Shown here: positions 8,507 through 18,908 of the stretch, piece after piece
How the letters are laid out: each line of letters begins with the position of its first letter
How positions within the stretch are numbered: the first letter of the stretch is position 1
Source of the DNA: an uncultured Bifidobacterium sp.
GTDB lineage: Bacteria; Actinomycetota; Actinomycetes; Actinomycetales; Bifidobacteriaceae
Assembly (NCBI RefSeq): GCF_945269915.1
Contig: NZ_CALYOY010000003.1
Location: forward strand, 1-64,000
Length of the DNA: 64,000 nucleotides
Direction: 5' to 3'
Notes under the pieces: generated by a model
Databases searched by the model: none
What the model saw: only the letters and a program-made list of their open reading frames with translations
What the model was told of the DNA's origin: nothing
Position numbers and translations under genes: made by a program

Positions 8507-9901
8507 TCAACGCTCCCATTCGGGCTTCCAGTCCCCGACCGTGTGCTGATCGTTGGTGGAGTAGACCATGGCCCCTTCGGGAACCTGGTGACGAATCACC
8601 GACCCGGCCCCGGTCGTTGCCTCGTCGCCCACCTGGACCGGTGCCACGAAAAGGTTGCCTGCACCGACATGGACCCCGGACCCGATCTCGGTCCTGTTCT
8701 TGTGGACCCCGTCGTAGTTGGCCGTGATGGTTCCACCCCCGACATTGCTGTCGTGGCCGATATGGGTGTCACCGACATAGGAAAGGTGGGGGACCTTGGT
8801 CCCATGGTCGATATGGGCCTTCTTCATCTCCACGAAAGCTCCGGCCTTGGTGTCCTCGGCCAGGTCGTTGCCGGGTCTCAGGTAGGTCCAGGGCCCGATG
8901 CTGGCCCTGGCGCCGATGTGGGTCTCCTGAATCCTGGAGCGTTCCACTGTGGCACCCTGGTCGATGGTCGCATCAATCAGGGTGGTATAGGGACCGATGA
9001 CCGCATCCGCGGAAATGGCGGTATGCCCCTGGAGGAGGCACCCGGGCAGGATGGTGGCATCGGGTTCGATGGACACATCGTCCTCGATCCATGTGGTCGC
9101 CGGATCCAGGATGGTCACCCCGGACCGCATCAGTTCATGACAGACCCGGATGTTGTGGTCCTTGGCCAGGGCAGCCAGCTGCACCCTGTCGTTGACACCT
9201 TCGACGCTGAGTGGGTCGGGCGCAGTGAAGGCACCGACGGTACCGGATTGGCGGGCGACCTCCAGGGCGTCCGTCAGGTAGAACTCCCCCTGGGCGTTGC
9301 TGTCCCGAAGCCCCCTGATGGCCTGGCAAAGCACGTCAACGTCGAAGACGTATACGGAGGTATTGACCTCCTTGACGGCAAGCTCGGTACCGGTGGCGTC
9401 CTTCTGTTCGACGATGCGGAGCACCCGCCCGTCCTGGTCACGGATGATGCGCCCGTACCCGGTTGGATCGTCCAGGTTCGCGGTCAGGACCGTGGCCCCA
9501 TCTCCGGTCCTGACATGGTGGTCGATCAGGCCTCGAAGGGTGTCCGTGTCAAGAAGGGGCATATCGGAGGCCGCTATCAGCACGTACCCGTTCGGATCCA
9601 GGCTCTGACGCAACTGGTCCATGGCGCACTGGACGGCGCGGCCGGTACCGGGGCAATCGTCCTGCTGGACGATGCGAACCTGGCCATCGTAGGAACGTGC
9701 GGCCTCGGCCACCTTCTCGGCCTGGAAGTGGACCACCACTGCGGTCAGCCCCGGATCCAGGGCCGTAACCGATGCCATGACCCGCTCAAGGAAGGTCCTG
9801 CCGGCAAGCTTATGCAGGACCTTGGGCAGGGAGGAACGCATGCGGGTACCCTCACCGGCGGCCAGGATGATGCCCGCCGTCAGCCCTGATTCCGGCATCA
9901 A
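8507..9901 (-). CDS. glmU: Bifunctional UDP-GlcNAc pyrophosphorylase / GlcN-1-P acetyltransferase
   Basis: 464 aa, full length. It makes UDP-GlcNAc for peptidoglycan: an N-terminal uridyltransferase (LAAGEGTRMRSSLPKVLH nucleotide-binding motif) and a C-terminal left-handed beta-helix acetyltransferase of hexapeptide repeats (about residues 255-440). It overlaps the HAD gene stop by four bases (ATGA). The C-terminal helix ends with GDWKPEWER. Confidence 0.93.
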   Translation of the reverse strand: MMPESGLTAGIILAAGEGTRMRSSLPKVLHKLAGRTFLERVMASVTALDPGLTAVVVHFQAEKVAEAARSYDGQVRIVQQDDCPGTGRAVQCAMDQLRQSLDPNGYVLIAASDMPLLDTDTLRGLIDHHVRTGDGATVLTANLDDPTGYGRIIRDQDGRVLRIVEQKDATGTELAVKEVNTSVYVFDVDVLCQAIRGLRDSNAQGEFYLTDALEVARQSGTVGAFTAPDPLSVEGVNDRVQLAALAKDHNIRVCHELMRSGVTILDPATTWIEDDVSIEPDATILPGCLLQGHTAISADAVIGPYTTLIDATIDQGATVERSRIQETHIGARASIGPWTYLRPGNDLAEDTKAGAFVEMKKAHIDHGTKVPHLSYVGDTHIGHDSNVGGGTITANYDGVHKNRTEIGSGVHVGAGNLFVAPVQVGDEATTGAGSVIRHQVPEGAMVYSTNDQHTVGDWKPEWER

Positions 9902-10695
9902 AACTCCACCACCCCGCTTTCGGCGACATCAATCAGGTCGTGGATGGAATTGACCACCTTATCGGGTCTGAAGGGGAAGGTCTCCACCTCTTCGCGCTTG
10001 GTGATGCCCGTCAGCACCAGGAAGGTGTTGAGGCCCGCCTCCACGCCGGCCACCACATCCGTATCCATCCTGTCGCCGATCATGGCGGTGGTCTCCGAGT
10101 GTCCACCGACCCTGTTCAGGGCGGTGCGGAACATGATGGGGTTGGGCTTGCCCACGAAGTAGGGCTCCCGGTTGGTGGCCTTGGTCACCAGGGCAGCCAC
10201 GGATCCGGCCGCCGGCAGAACGCCGTTCTCGCTGGGGCCGGTGGCATCGGGGTTGGTGCAGATGAACCGGGCACCCCCCAGGATCAGACGGATGGCCGTC
10301 GTAATCGACTCAAAGGAGTAGGTCCTGGTCTCGCCCAGGATGACATAGTCGGGATTGATGTCGGACAGGATGAACCCGGCCTCGTGGAGGGCCGTGGTCA
10401 GACCGGCCTCGCCGATCACATAGGCGGATCCGCGCGGGATGGTGCGGGAGACGAAGTCGGCCGTGGCCAGGGCCGAGGTCCAGATCTTGTCTTCAGGAAC
10501 GTCGATGCCGCTCCGGCCCAGTCTGGCCGAGAGGTCGCGCGGTGTGTAAATGGGGTTGTTGGTCAGTACCAGATACTGTCGGTTATGTTCCTTCAGCGTT
10601 TCGATGAATTCGGCAGCTCCGGGCAGGGCGGTGTTCTCATGCACCAGCACCCCATCCATATCGGTGAGCCAGGTTTCGATCTTCTTGACTGCCAA
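9898..10695 (-). CDS. HAD-IIA (NagD-like) phosphatase
   Basis: A 265-aa HAD-superfamily subclass IIA hydrolase. The catalytic DMDGVLVHE motif is near the N-terminus, LVLTNNPIYTPRDL forms motif II, and IGDRMDTDVVAGVEAG is the magnesium-binding motif IV. NagD-like proteins dephosphorylate nucleotides or sugar phosphates. It is translationally coupled to glmU, but a role in amino-sugar metabolism is only an inference. Confidence 0.87.
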   Translation of the reverse strand: MAVKKIETWLTDMDGVLVHENTALPGAAEFIETLKEHNRQYLVLTNNPIYTPRDLSARLGRSGIDVPEDKIWTSALATADFVSRTIPRGSAYVIGEAGLTTALHEAGFILSDINPDYVILGETRTYSFESITTAIRLILGGARFICTNPDATGPSENGVLPAAGSVAALVTKATNREPYFVGKPNPIMFRTALNRVGGHSETTAMIGDRMDTDVVAGVEAGLNTFLVLTGITKREEVETFPFRPDKVVNSIHDLIDVAESGVVEF

Positions 10696-10761
10696 ATCAG
10701 TTCCTTTCGGTTGATCACCAACCCCTCAAGGCCGTCTCCGACCGGAATCGGCGAGCGTAAG

Positions 10762-10832
10762 CTCCCCCACCTGGATTCGAACCAAGACCAAGGGTTCCAA
10801 AGACCCGTGTGCTGCCATTACACCATGGGGGA
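10762..10832 (-). tRNA. tRNA-Gln (anticodon TTG)
   Basis: On the minus strand the 7-bp acceptor stem is TCCCCCA/TGGGGGA with discriminator G. The D arm contains GTGTAATGGCAGCAC. The anticodon loop CTTTGGA gives anticodon TTG, and the T arm contains GGTTCGAATCC. The first anticodon-stem pair is a C-T mismatch. CCA is not encoded. It lies between prs and the HAD gene. Confidence 0.92.
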
Positions 10833-10935
10833 AAGGCGGAAGCAAGGTGCACCACCGAAATCATTATGCCACAAACCGACGATAGCGGCACACCGGTCAT
10901 ACCGGCGCGGCCAGCATATGTCGGCCCCGGGCCGC

Positions 10936-11952
10936 TCAGGCGAAGAGAAATCCCTGACCGTGATGGGCCGGGTAGGTATCGAAGAGCTTGGCCACGGAGC
11001 CGTCCTCGAAGACCGCCCTGATGGCTGAAGCCAGGAGGGGGGCGATGGAGAGCACGGTCAGTCCATCCCAACGCTTCTCGGAAGGAATCGGTACCGTGTC
11101 GGTCACGACGACCTCCTTGGCCTCGCAGTCCTGGAGCCTCTGGACGGCAGGACCGGACATGACCCCGTGCGTGGCCACGATGGTGATGGAGCTGGCACCG
11201 GCCTTACGAAGCACGTTGCAAGCCTCGGCGATGGTGCCACCGGTATCGATCAGATCATCGACCAGGACGCAATCCAACCCCTTCACATCGCCGACGACGC
11301 GGTGTGCCACGGCCTTGTTGGGCTGGGTGACGTCGCGGGTCTTGTGGATGAAGGCCAGAGGAACGCCGCCCAGGCGTTGGGCCCACTGCTCGGCCACCCG
11401 GATACGGCCGGCGTCGGGCGAGACCACGGCCACCTTGGAGAGGTCCATCCTGTCACGAACATAGTCCACCAGGACGGGCATGGCGATCAGGTGGTCCACC
11501 GGGCCATCGAAAAAGCCCTGGGACTGGGCGGCGTGCAGGTCGACCGACATGATGCGTTCGGCACCAGCGGTCTTGAGCAGGTCGAACATGAGTCGGCAGG
11601 AGATGGGTTCACGACCCAGATGCTTCTTGTCCTGGCGGGAGTATCCCAGGAGGGGGCAGACGGCGGTGATGCTGCCGGCCGAGGCGCGCTTCAGTGCATC
11701 GATCATGATCAACTGTTCCATGATGGACTTGTTGATAGGGTCAGCGTGGCTTTGCAGGACGAAAACATCGGCCCCGCGCACCGACTCCGTATACCGCACG
11801 TACATCTCTCCGTTGGCAAAGTCGTAGGCCGTGGTTTCCAGAACTTCGATGCCAAGTTGATTGGCCACATCCGCCGCAAGCCTCGGGTGGGTTCTGCCCG
11901 TTACAAGAATGAGATTTTTGCCTGGTCTGCCTTTGAGGATTGCACTCACCAT
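10936..11952 (-). CDS. prs: Ribose-phosphate pyrophosphokinase
   Basis: 338 aa. It converts ribose-5-phosphate and ATP to PRPP for nucleotide, NAD, histidine and tryptophan synthesis. The ATP-binding and catalytic flexible-loop regions are present (LLGYSRQDKKHLGREPIS), as is the PRPP-binding CVLVDDLIDTGGTIAEA motif. The frame stays open to 12303, but the ATG at 11952 has TTTGGAGAT directly before it and starts the conserved family sequence, so the upstream extension is rejected. Confidence 0.93.
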   Translation of the reverse strand: MVSAILKGRPGKNLILVTGRTHPRLAADVANQLGIEVLETTAYDFANGEMYVRYTESVRGADVFVLQSHADPINKSIMEQLIMIDALKRASAGSITAVCPLLGYSRQDKKHLGREPISCRLMFDLLKTAGAERIMSVDLHAAQSQGFFDGPVDHLIAMPVLVDYVRDRMDLSKVAVVSPDAGRIRVAEQWAQRLGGVPLAFIHKTRDVTQPNKAVAHRVVGDVKGLDCVLVDDLIDTGGTIAEACNVLRKAGASSITIVATHGVMSGPAVQRLQDCEAKEVVVTDTVPIPSEKRWDGLTVLSIAPLLASAIRAVFEDGSVAKLFDTYPAHHGQGFLFA

Positions 11953-12038
11953 ATCTCCAAACGTTGTTGTCGCTGAAGCGGACAGCATCCATGATAATCG
12001 CGCGCACTGACACGGCGGGGAGTTCGTGTTGACCGGGC

Positions 12039-12761
12039 TCAGTCCGTGTCGGACTCGCCACCACGACTGTAGAGACCGTGTTTGTTGATGTACTGGACCA
12101 CCCCGTCGGGCACCAGGTACCAGACCGGCATCCCCTTGGCGGAGCGCCGCCTGATGTCTGTGGAGGAGATGGCCAGGGCGGGGATCTCCAGCATGTCGAC
12201 CTTCTGGTCGGGTAGGTTCAGGGCAGGCAGGCTGGGTGAATACCCGGGCCGGGTCACTGCCACGAAGTGGGCCAGGTCCCACATGGTATCGGCGTCCTTC
12301 CATCGCATGATCTCGGCTACCGCGTCTGCCCCGGTGATGAAGAAGAGGTCGCTGTCCGGCCTCAACCGCTGAATATCACGAAGGGTGTCGACGGTGTAGG
12401 TGATGCCCGGCCGGTCGATATCGACCCGGGAGACCGTGAACTTGGGATTGGAGGCGGTTGCGATCACCGTCATCAGATAACGGTCCTCGGCATTGGTCAC
12501 GGCCTTGTCCAACTTGAAGACAGGCCGGCCGGTCGGCACGAAGATGACCTCATCGAGGTCGTAGACCCAGGCCACCTCCGAAGCGGCCACCAAGTGGCCA
12601 TTGTGGATCGGGTCGAAGGTGCCGCCCATGATTCCGACCCTGGGGCGTGTACCCACCCCGGGGGCATCGGTATGGAGCCGCGTGGGCTCCGTCGGACTGG
12701 GCTGGTCCTTCCTGGACAGGTCGGACATCTTGCGGTTCCCGTCCGACTCCCCCGGATTCAT
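12039..12761 (-). CDS. nadD: Nicotinate-nucleotide adenylyltransferase
   Basis: 240 aa, making deamido-NAD from nicotinate mononucleotide and ATP. The nucleotidyltransferase signature [20 protein letters not shown] and the C-terminal ISSTDIRRR motif are present. About 40 polar residues precede the catalytic fold. The true start may be further downstream, for example Met-12 (MSDLSRKD), but the ATG at 12761 overlaps the preceding gene's stop (ATGA), which favours it. nadE and nadK are elsewhere in this window. Confidence 0.9.
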   Translation of the reverse strand: MNPGESDGNRKMSDLSRKDQPSPTEPTRLHTDAPGVGTRPRVGIMGGTFDPIHNGHLVAASEVAWVYDLDEVIFVPTGRPVFKLDKAVTNAEDRYLMTVIATASNPKFTVSRVDIDRPGITYTVDTLRDIQRLRPDSDLFFITGADAVAEIMRWKDADTMWDLAHFVAVTRPGYSPSLPALNLPDQKVDMLEIPALAISSTDIRRRSAKGMPVWYLVPDGVVQYINKHGLYSRGGESDTD

Positions 12762-13351
12762 CGGGCCTCCCCGGACGGTTCGGCTTCCCCGGAAGCCTCC
12801 TCCTGGTCCTCAGCCTTGGCCAGGAAGGCATTCTCCTTCTTCTCCTCAGTGACCTCCTGTTTGAGCTGCTCGGCACTGGGACTGACCCGGTCGGGATCGA
12901 TCCGCTCCATATCGGCATTCCATTCCTCCTGGACCACCCGGCGAATCTCCGCAAAGGTGGGCAGGGGGAAGTTGGGCTGGTAGGCCCGGCGCACCTGTGC
13001 CACACACTGGGTGATGGTGACCAGGGAGGCCGACAGGTCGGCTATCTTCCCATCCTGTTCCTGCTTGCGGAAGTCAGGAACATGGTTCTCCATGACCGTT
13101 ATCTGGCGGCGGACCTCATTGAGTTCCTCATCACTCGGGTCGCGGACCTCCTCGGAAACCTCGTCGGGCCAACCGATCAGCACCGCATCGGCGTACTCCA
13201 GGCAGGCACGCTGCTCGGCATCGGGGATGCCGTCCTCTATCTGGACCAAAAAGACATACCTGAGTATGCTGAGCCGCTCCGATGCCACCCGGAGCCATAT
13301 GCGTGGATTGTCCTGCTCCTGACGGAACAGTTCCTCGATCTCTTCGTTCAC
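12758..13351 (-). CDS. Conserved hypothetical protein between proA and nadD
   Basis: A 197-aa soluble, acidic, helix-rich protein that I cannot place in a family. The frame is open from 13384. However, the GTG at 13351 overlaps the proA stop as GTGA and is preceded by a purine-rich GGAAGGGGG stretch, so I take it as the start. The sequence begins [19 protein letters not shown]. It has no membrane segment or signal peptide. The C-terminal 40 residues are Glu/Lys/Ala-rich and probably disordered. It lies in a tightly packed proA-X-nadD unit, which argues for a real and probably conserved gene. Confidence 0.65.
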   Translation of the reverse strand: MNEEIEELFRQEQDNPRIWLRVASERLSILRYVFLVQIEDGIPDAEQRACLEYADAVLIGWPDEVSEEVRDPSDEELNEVRRQITVMENHVPDFRKQEQDGKIADLSASLVTITQCVAQVRRAYQPNFPLPTFAEIRRVVQEEWNADMERIDPDRVSPSAEQLKQEVTEEKKENAFLAKAEDQEEASGEAEPSGEAR

Positions 13352-14682
13352 GGGCGCACCTGCCCCCTTCCGTAGCCAATCCACTTGGTGGTCGTCAGCT
13401 CCTGCAAACCCATGGGGCCCCTGGCATGAAGTTTCTGGGTGGAGATGCCCAGCTCGGCCCCCATGCCGAACTGGCCGCCATCGGTGAACCTGGTCGAGGC
13501 GTTGACCATGACCACGGCCGAGTCCACCCGTTTGGTGAACTCCTCGATGGCCTCATAGTCCTCGGCCATGATGGCTTCGGTGTGCCCTGTGGAGTACCGG
13601 TTGATGTGATCGATGGCCTGGTCCAGGGAGTCGACCACCTTGACGGCCATCTTCAGGTCCAGGTACTCGGTCTCCCAGTCTTCGGGCCTGGCCTCCATGA
13701 GCAGTTCAGACGGCAGGGAAATCCCCTGGTCTCCCTGGTCGGCATCCAGGGACCTGAGGATGTCCATGGAGACGGTGTCCAGGTGGAGCTCCACCTGGGC
13801 GGCGGTAAGGGCTTGCGCGATCCGGGGCAGGAACCTGGCGGCCACGTCACGGTGGATGACCAGCTTCTCGGCGGCGTTGCAGACCCCGACGCGTTGGGTC
13901 TTGGCGTTGATGATGACCGGGATGGCCTTGTCCAGGTCGGCGGAACGATCCAGATAGATGTGGACGTTGCCGGCCCCGGTCTCGATCGTCGGCACCGTGG
14001 CCTGCGAGATGACGCTCCGGATAAGCCCCCGACCACCACGGGGCACCAGGAGGTCGATGTGACCCCGGGCCTGCATCAGGGCCTGGGCACCCTGTCTGCC
14101 GAATTCGTCCACTGCCGCCACCAGGGCGGGGTCCAGACCCCCCTGATCAAGGACCCTGCCAATCAGGCCCACCAGGGCCCGGTTGGTCCGTTCCGCCGCG
14201 TGGCCACCACGCAGGAGGACGGCGTTGCCTGATTTCAGGCATAGGGAGACCACATCGACGGTCACGTTGGGGCGGGCTTCGTAAATCATGGCCACGACCC
14301 CCAAGGGGACCCTGACCTGGTTGAGCCGCATCCCGTTGGGCATCTCATGCCCCCGGACCAGGCTGCCGAGCGGGTCGGGCAGGGCGGCCACCTGACGCAC
14401 CTCCTGCGCCGCTGCGGCCACCCTGACCTTGTCCAGGCGGAGCCGGTCGATCAGACCGGCCGACATACCGGACTCGAAGGCCTCATCCAGATCGGAACGG
14501 TTGGCGGCCTCGATCTCTTCGGCCGAGGCGATCAGGGCATCGGCCAGAGCCGTGAGCAGGGCGTTCCTGGCGTCCCCATCCATCATGGCCAGCTTGGTCT
14601 GGGCGCTGGCGGCCCGGTCTGCCATGGCGCAGACCCTGGCGGAGACATCCGACTGACTCAGGGAGGTCTCTTGATCACTCAT
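13348..14682 (-). CDS. proA: Gamma-glutamyl phosphate reductase
   Basis: A 444-aa aldehyde-dehydrogenase-fold enzyme of proline biosynthesis that reduces gamma-glutamyl phosphate to glutamate semialdehyde with NADPH. The catalytic cysteine lies in [13 protein letters not shown]. The substrate-binding [13 protein letters not shown] and the C-terminal [19 protein letters not shown] motif are intact. GAGAGGA precedes the ATG. It begins the minus-strand cluster running through nadD to prs. Confidence 0.93.
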   Translation of the reverse strand: MSDQETSLSQSDVSARVCAMADRAASAQTKLAMMDGDARNALLTALADALIASAEEIEAANRSDLDEAFESGMSAGLIDRLRLDKVRVAAAAQEVRQVAALPDPLGSLVRGHEMPNGMRLNQVRVPLGVVAMIYEARPNVTVDVVSLCLKSGNAVLLRGGHAAERTNRALVGLIGRVLDQGGLDPALVAAVDEFGRQGAQALMQARGHIDLLVPRGGRGLIRSVISQATVPTIETGAGNVHIYLDRSADLDKAIPVIINAKTQRVGVCNAAEKLVIHRDVAARFLPRIAQALTAAQVELHLDTVSMDILRSLDADQGDQGISLPSELLMEARPEDWETEYLDLKMAVKVVDSLDQAIDHINRYSTGHTEAIMAEDYEAIEEFTKRVDSAVVMVNASTRFTDGGQFGMGAELGISTQKLHARGPMGLQELTTTKWIGYGRGQVRP

Positions 14683-14877
14683 CCTGCGGTCCTCTCACGC
14701 TCCGGGGCCGATGGCCCATCCTTATCACTGCTCTGATTGTAACCCTGAGGTTGAGGTCGCCCGATTCGCCCATCAATGGTGTCCGTCGCAGAAACGCGAA
14801 GCAGCGGTCGGATTGCGAAGAGGCGAGTGCCGAGGATCCATTCGGCATGTCCTGGCTGGGGCTGCTGAAACGGCAGG

Positions 14878-14906
14878 AAGGCCCGACCGGATTCCGGCCG
14901 GGCCTT
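14878..14906. terminator. Hairpin between glyA and proA
   Basis: AAGGCCCG...CGGGCCTT arms with one mismatch and a further CCGG/CCGG pair enclose a three-base loop. It lies 32 bases beyond the glyA stop. The T-tail is poor on both strands. Confidence 0.45.
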
Positions 14907-14937
14907 CCTGATGGTCACGGATGGACGATTCCTGCAA

Positions 14938-16245
14938 TCAGTGGGTCTGATTGAGTCCCGGATAGAGCGGGAACTCCTCGACCAGACGGTCCACACGGGC
15001 CTTGAGCGCATCGACATCAGCGTTCCTGCCCTGCGCCAGGGCGGTGCCGATGACGTCGGCGACCTCCTCGTACTGGGCATTGCCGAAGCCGCGGGTGGCC
15101 AGGGCCGAAGTGCCGATACGCAGACCGGAGGCCACGGAGGCCGGACGGGGATCGAAGGGAACCGTGTTCCTGTTGACCGTGATGCCGACCTGTGCCAGGA
15201 GGTCCTCCCCCTGCTGGCCGTCCATCTCACTGTTGCGCAGGTCGACCATGACCAGGTGGACATCCGTTCCACCGGTCAGGACGGTGATCCCGTTGGCCGC
15301 CACATCGGGGGCCATCAGGCGCTCGGCCAGGATCTTGGCCCCTTCAAGGGTGCGCTGCATGCGCTGCTTGAACTCGGGGGTTCCAGCCAGCTTGAAGGCA
15401 ACGGCCTTGGCGGCGATGACGTGCATGAGCGGGCCGCCCTGGTTCCCGGGGAAGACGGCGGAATTGATCTTCTTGCCGTACTCCTCCTTGGCCAGGATGA
15501 AGCCCGAACGGGGACCTCCCAGGGTCTTGTGGGCCGTGGAGGAGACCACGTCGGCATAGGGAACCGGGCTGGGGTGCAGACCGGCCGCCACCATGCCTGC
15601 GAAGTGGGCCATGTCCACCCAGAACCTGGCACCCACCTCGTCGGCGATCTCCTTCATGGCCTTGAAGTCCTCGATGCGCGGATAGGCGCTCCATCCTCCG
15701 ATGATCAGGGCGGGGTGGGCCTCCTTGGCACGCCGACGGATGATCTCCGGATCGATGCGGAAGGTCTCGGGGTTCACCCCGTAAGCCTCCGCGTGGTAGA
15801 AACGACCGGAGAAATTGATCTTCATGCCGTGGGTCAGATGGCCGCCGTGGTCCAGGGCCAGGCCGAGGACGGTGTCACCCGGTTTGATCAGGGATTGGTA
15901 GACGGCTGCGTTGGCCTGGGCCCCGGAGTGGGGTTGGACATTGGCGTACTCGGCGCCGAAGAGTTCCTTGGCCCTGTTGCGGGCCAGGGTCTCGACCTGG
16001 TCGACCCACTCGCAGCCGCCGTAGTAGCGCCTGCCCGGATAGCCCTCGGCATACTTGTTGGTCAGCACGGACCCCTGGGCCTGCAGGACGGCCCTGGGAA
16101 CGAAGTTCTCGGAGGCGATCATCTCAAGACCGTCGCGCTGACGGTCCAACTCATGATCAAGCAGCCGGGAGATCTCAGGATCGACCTGCGAGATCGAAGA
16201 GTTGAAGGCATCGTCGTATTGCTGTACCAGTTTCTCTTCGACCAT
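14938..16245 (-). CDS. glyA: Serine hydroxymethyltransferase
   Basis: A 435-aa PLP enzyme interconverting serine and glycine with tetrahydrofolate, the main one-carbon source. The PLP lysine is in [26 protein letters not shown] and the [15 protein letters not shown] motif are present. The frame opens at 16278, but AAGGAGAG precedes the ATG at 16245, which begins [12 protein letters not shown], so I set the start there. It is divergent from thrC; both act around serine/threonine/glycine metabolism. Confidence 0.93.
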   Translation of the reverse strand: MVEEKLVQQYDDAFNSSISQVDPEISRLLDHELDRQRDGLEMIASENFVPRAVLQAQGSVLTNKYAEGYPGRRYYGGCEWVDQVETLARNRAKELFGAEYANVQPHSGAQANAAVYQSLIKPGDTVLGLALDHGGHLTHGMKINFSGRFYHAEAYGVNPETFRIDPEIIRRRAKEAHPALIIGGWSAYPRIEDFKAMKEIADEVGARFWVDMAHFAGMVAAGLHPSPVPYADVVSSTAHKTLGGPRSGFILAKEEYGKKINSAVFPGNQGGPLMHVIAAKAVAFKLAGTPEFKQRMQRTLEGAKILAERLMAPDVAANGITVLTGGTDVHLVMVDLRNSEMDGQQGEDLLAQVGITVNRNTVPFDPRPASVASGLRIGTSALATRGFGNAQYEEVADVIGTALAQGRNADVDALKARVDRLVEEFPLYPGLNQTH

Positions 16246-16536
16246 CGGTCTCTCCTTTTGTTTGACGCTCAGCCGCACTCACTCAGGACTGATTGGCAAT
16301 ACTGTACGCTGGCCACGTTAACGAAACAGCCATTTCTCTTAGAATGTGTCCACATTGTGAACCGGGCCTGGGCAGGTGTGGAATCAGGATACCCTCTTCG
16401 GTCTTCTTGGAACACGGTTCTGCCCCTCGGCTGTACAGGGCCACCTCGGCCGTACCTTGGGCTAGAATCAACCCATATCCGGTTCGCCTTGCGGGGGGAC
16501 CATCAGTGAGAGACCAGGGCGGAAGGGCACTACCGC
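16246..16536. promoter_or_regulatory. Divergent glyA/thrC intergenic region
   Basis: A 291-base region must hold both promoters. A TAGAAT hexamer at about 16462 could be a plus-strand -10 for thrC, but I see no good -35. No riboswitch-like structure was recognised. Confidence 0.3.
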
Positions 16537-18027
16537 ATGAAGGCATTCCACAGCACACGCAGCAACGACCGGACCATGACATCCAGGCAGGCCATCCGTC
16601 AGGGCATGGCCCCGGACGGCGGTCTCTTCGTCACCGACCGGTTGGCATCGGTCCAGGTCGATCCGGCCTGCCTGTCCGGTCAGACCTACCAGCAGACCGC
16701 AGCCAGGATACTGGGACTGCTGCTGGACGACTACACGGCAGACGAATTGGACCAATCGATTCGTGCCGCCTACGGGGACCAGTGGTCCGACCCCAGGATC
16801 ACCCCCCTGACCAAGGTGGGCGATGACTACATCCTGGAACTCTTTCATGGACCCACCTCGGCCTTCAAGGATGTGGCCCTGCAGATGCTGCCACAGCTGA
16901 TGAGCCGCACCCTCCCCCAGGGCGGGGCGGACCAGCGGATCATGATCCTGACCGCCACCTCTGGAGATACCGGCAAGGCCGCCCTTGCAGGGTTCGCCGA
17001 TGCACCCGGCACGGGTATCACGGTCTTCTACCCCGAGGGTAAGGTCAGCCAGGTGCAACGGCTGCAGATGGTCACCCAGGCGGGCTCCAACGTTCGCGTC
17101 TGCGCCGTCCGGGGCAACTTCGACGATGCCCAGTCGGCCGTCAAGACCATCTTCGCCGATCGGGACCTGGCCTCGAATCTGGCCAGTGGGGCCGGAACCG
17201 TCCTGTCGTCGGCCAATTCAATCAATGTGGGGCGCCTGGTCCCCCAGGTCGTCTATTACTTCCATGCCTACGGCTCCCTCCTCGACCAGGGCCGTATACA
17301 GGTGGGCGACCCGGTGGAGTTCTGCGTGCCAACCGGCAACTTCGGCGACATCCTGGCCGGATACTATGCCAGGATGATGGGCCTGCCCGTGGCCCGGCTG
17401 ACCGTGGCCTCGGACCGGAACAAGGTCCTGAGCGACTTCCTGACCACCGGCGTCTACGACAGGAACCGGCCCTTCTACACCACCACCTCCCCCAGCATGG
17501 ACATTCTCATCTCCTCCAACCTGGAGCGGATGCTCTACTACATGTCCAACGGCGACACGGAACTGATCGCCTCCCTGATGGAGGATCTGGCCACCACCGG
17601 CCGCTACCAGGTCCCGGCCGACCTCCTGGCCAGGATCCAGTCCCTCTTCGCCTGCGGCTGGGCCGATGAGGGTCAGGTATCGGCGGCCATTCACGATTGC
17701 TGGCAGGACCACCACTACCTGATCGACCCCCACACGGCTTGCGGCTACCATGTGATGGACCGCGAGCGCCGTCAGGACGGCATCCCCCGGGTCCTCCTCT
17801 CGACCGCCAGCCCCTACAAGTTCCCCCGGGTGGTGGGCCGGTCCCTGGGACTGGACACCCCGGAGAGCGACTTCGCCTGCATGGATGCCATCGCACAGGC
17901 CACCGGCACCACGGCCCCGGTCAACCTGCGCAACCTGGAGACCGAGGAGGTCCGTTTCGAGGACTGCATCGACATCGCCGACATGCCCGCTTATGTCCGC
18001 CGCGCTGCCATAGAGATGAGGGCCTAG
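16537..18027 (+). CDS. thrC: Threonine synthase
   Basis: A 496-aa PLP enzyme of the long (type I) threonine synthase class that converts O-phosphohomoserine to threonine. The N-terminal HSTRSN and GMAPDGGLFV motifs, the PLP lysine in HGPTSAFKDVALQ, and the phosphate-binding TSGDTGKAALAGF are all present. It stands alone, without hom or thrB beside it. GGAAGGG lies about 11 bases before the ATG. Confidence 0.93.
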   Translation: MKAFHSTRSNDRTMTSRQAIRQGMAPDGGLFVTDRLASVQVDPACLSGQTYQQTAARILGLLLDDYTADELDQSIRAAYGDQWSDPRITPLTKVGDDYILELFHGPTSAFKDVALQMLPQLMSRTLPQGGADQRIMILTATSGDTGKAALAGFADAPGTGITVFYPEGKVSQVQRLQMVTQAGSNVRVCAVRGNFDDAQSAVKTIFADRDLASNLASGAGTVLSSANSINVGRLVPQVVYYFHAYGSLLDQGRIQVGDPVEFCVPTGNFGDILAGYYARMMGLPVARLTVASDRNKVLSDFLTTGVYDRNRPFYTTTSPSMDILISSNLERMLYYMSNGDTELIASLMEDLATTGRYQVPADLLARIQSLFACGWADEGQVSAAIHDCWQDHHYLIDPHTACGYHVMDRERRQDGIPRVLLSTASPYKFPRVVGRSLGLDTPESDFACMDAIAQATGTTAPVNLRNLETEEVRFEDCIDIADMPAYVRRAAIEMRA

Positions 18028-18097
18028 CCAAAAGCCGACGGACCTTGGGTTCACAGTCCTGCCGTCACGAGTGTCCTTCCCTTGGAAAAGGCCTGCC

Positions 18098-18117
18098 GGC
18101 CAACTCCGGCGTTGGCC
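18098..18117. terminator. Possible convergent terminator between thrC and the ABC operon
   Basis: GGCCAAC (18098-18104) pairs with GTTGGCC (18111-18117) around a 6-base loop, midway between the thrC stop and the convergent ABC permease stop. The T-tail is weak. Confidence 0.35.
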
Positions 18118-18185
18118 TCATAGCCACTGTCCACGGAGACAAGACAATCCGGCCCGGATGCCAACTGAGCAAACCGGAGGAAGGG

Positions 18186-18908
18186 TCATAGATCCTTGGC
18201 CAGATAGGCCTGGCGGGAAATGTACTTGGAAACCAGATCGATGACCACCAGGAGCGCCAAACCGATCAGCATTGTCCGCCAGGTATTGGCCGAGAAGAAC
18301 AGCAGGACCTCGCTAAGGAAGGCGGACCAATCCAGGGGTATCTGGGCAATCAGGAGACCGAGAACAATCAACCCGACAGCATAGGTGAATATTTTCAACA
18401 TCGCCTGGGTGGCGGTGTTGCGATAGAAAAGCGGCAGACACAGGTCAAGAAACACCATACCCAGAGCCAGGAGCGCCAGACCAGCCAGGACGATGCTTCC
18501 GAGCTCGTTCACGGCACCGCTGAAGTCCAGGACCCTGTTCCGGTAGGCTCGGGCCGTGAAAACCATAAGGATGAAACCCAGACCCATTCCCAGCGGAGTC
18601 AGATGAAGATACAGATACCTGCCCAGAATCTGATTCTTCCTCTGTACCGGCATGAGTCCGAAGAGGTTGCCTTCAGGTCCATCGAAGTTGAAGAAACAAT
18701 CCACCAGTTGACCTATCATCAGACCGAAACAGCTGCCTGTCAACAGGCCCACCAATACATCAGAGACCTCATCGCCCAGACCGACAAGCACAATCAGCAG
18801 ACACGAAACCAGGGGGAAGGCCCCGAGGATGGCAAGAATCATCCAAGCCCTGCCACGATGAGACCAACTTCTGCAGTCGGTTTTGGCCGCCAGCATTATC
18901 TGATTCAT
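18186..18908 (-). CDS. ABC-2 type transporter permease
   Basis: A 240-aa membrane protein with six hydrophobic segments, beginning MNQIMLAAKTDCRSWSHRGR. It pairs with the ATPase encoded immediately upstream, with which it overlaps by four bases. It resembles the permeases of YtrA-controlled exporters. The cargo is unknown; antimicrobial peptides or cell-wall-active compounds are typical of this class. Confidence 0.75.
   Translation of the reverse strand: MNQIMLAAKTDCRSWSHRGRAWMILAILGAFPLVSCLLIVLVGLGDEVSDVLVGLLTGSCFGLMIGQLVDCFFNFDGPEGNLFGLMPVQRKNQILGRYLYLHLTPLGMGLGFILMVFTARAYRNRVLDFSGAVNELGSIVLAGLALLALGMVFLDLCLPLFYRNTATQAMLKIFTYAVGLIVLGLLIAQIPLDWSAFLSEVLLFFSANTWRTMLIGLALLVVIDLVSKYISRQAYLAKDL

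Noticed and set aside
8363..9889. 508-aa plus-strand open frame opposite glmU
   Set aside because: It is the antisense shadow of glmU, caused by high GC third positions; composition is Gly/Asp/Val-rich with no family motifs and no ribosome binding site.
10936..11952. Possible second tRNA or riboswitch near prs
   Set aside because: Only one cloverleaf (tRNA-Gln) was found; no conserved riboswitch core was recognised upstream of prs.
11953..12303. N-terminal extension of prs
   Set aside because: It overlaps nadD on the same strand and lacks family similarity; a good ribosome binding site sits at the conserved internal start.
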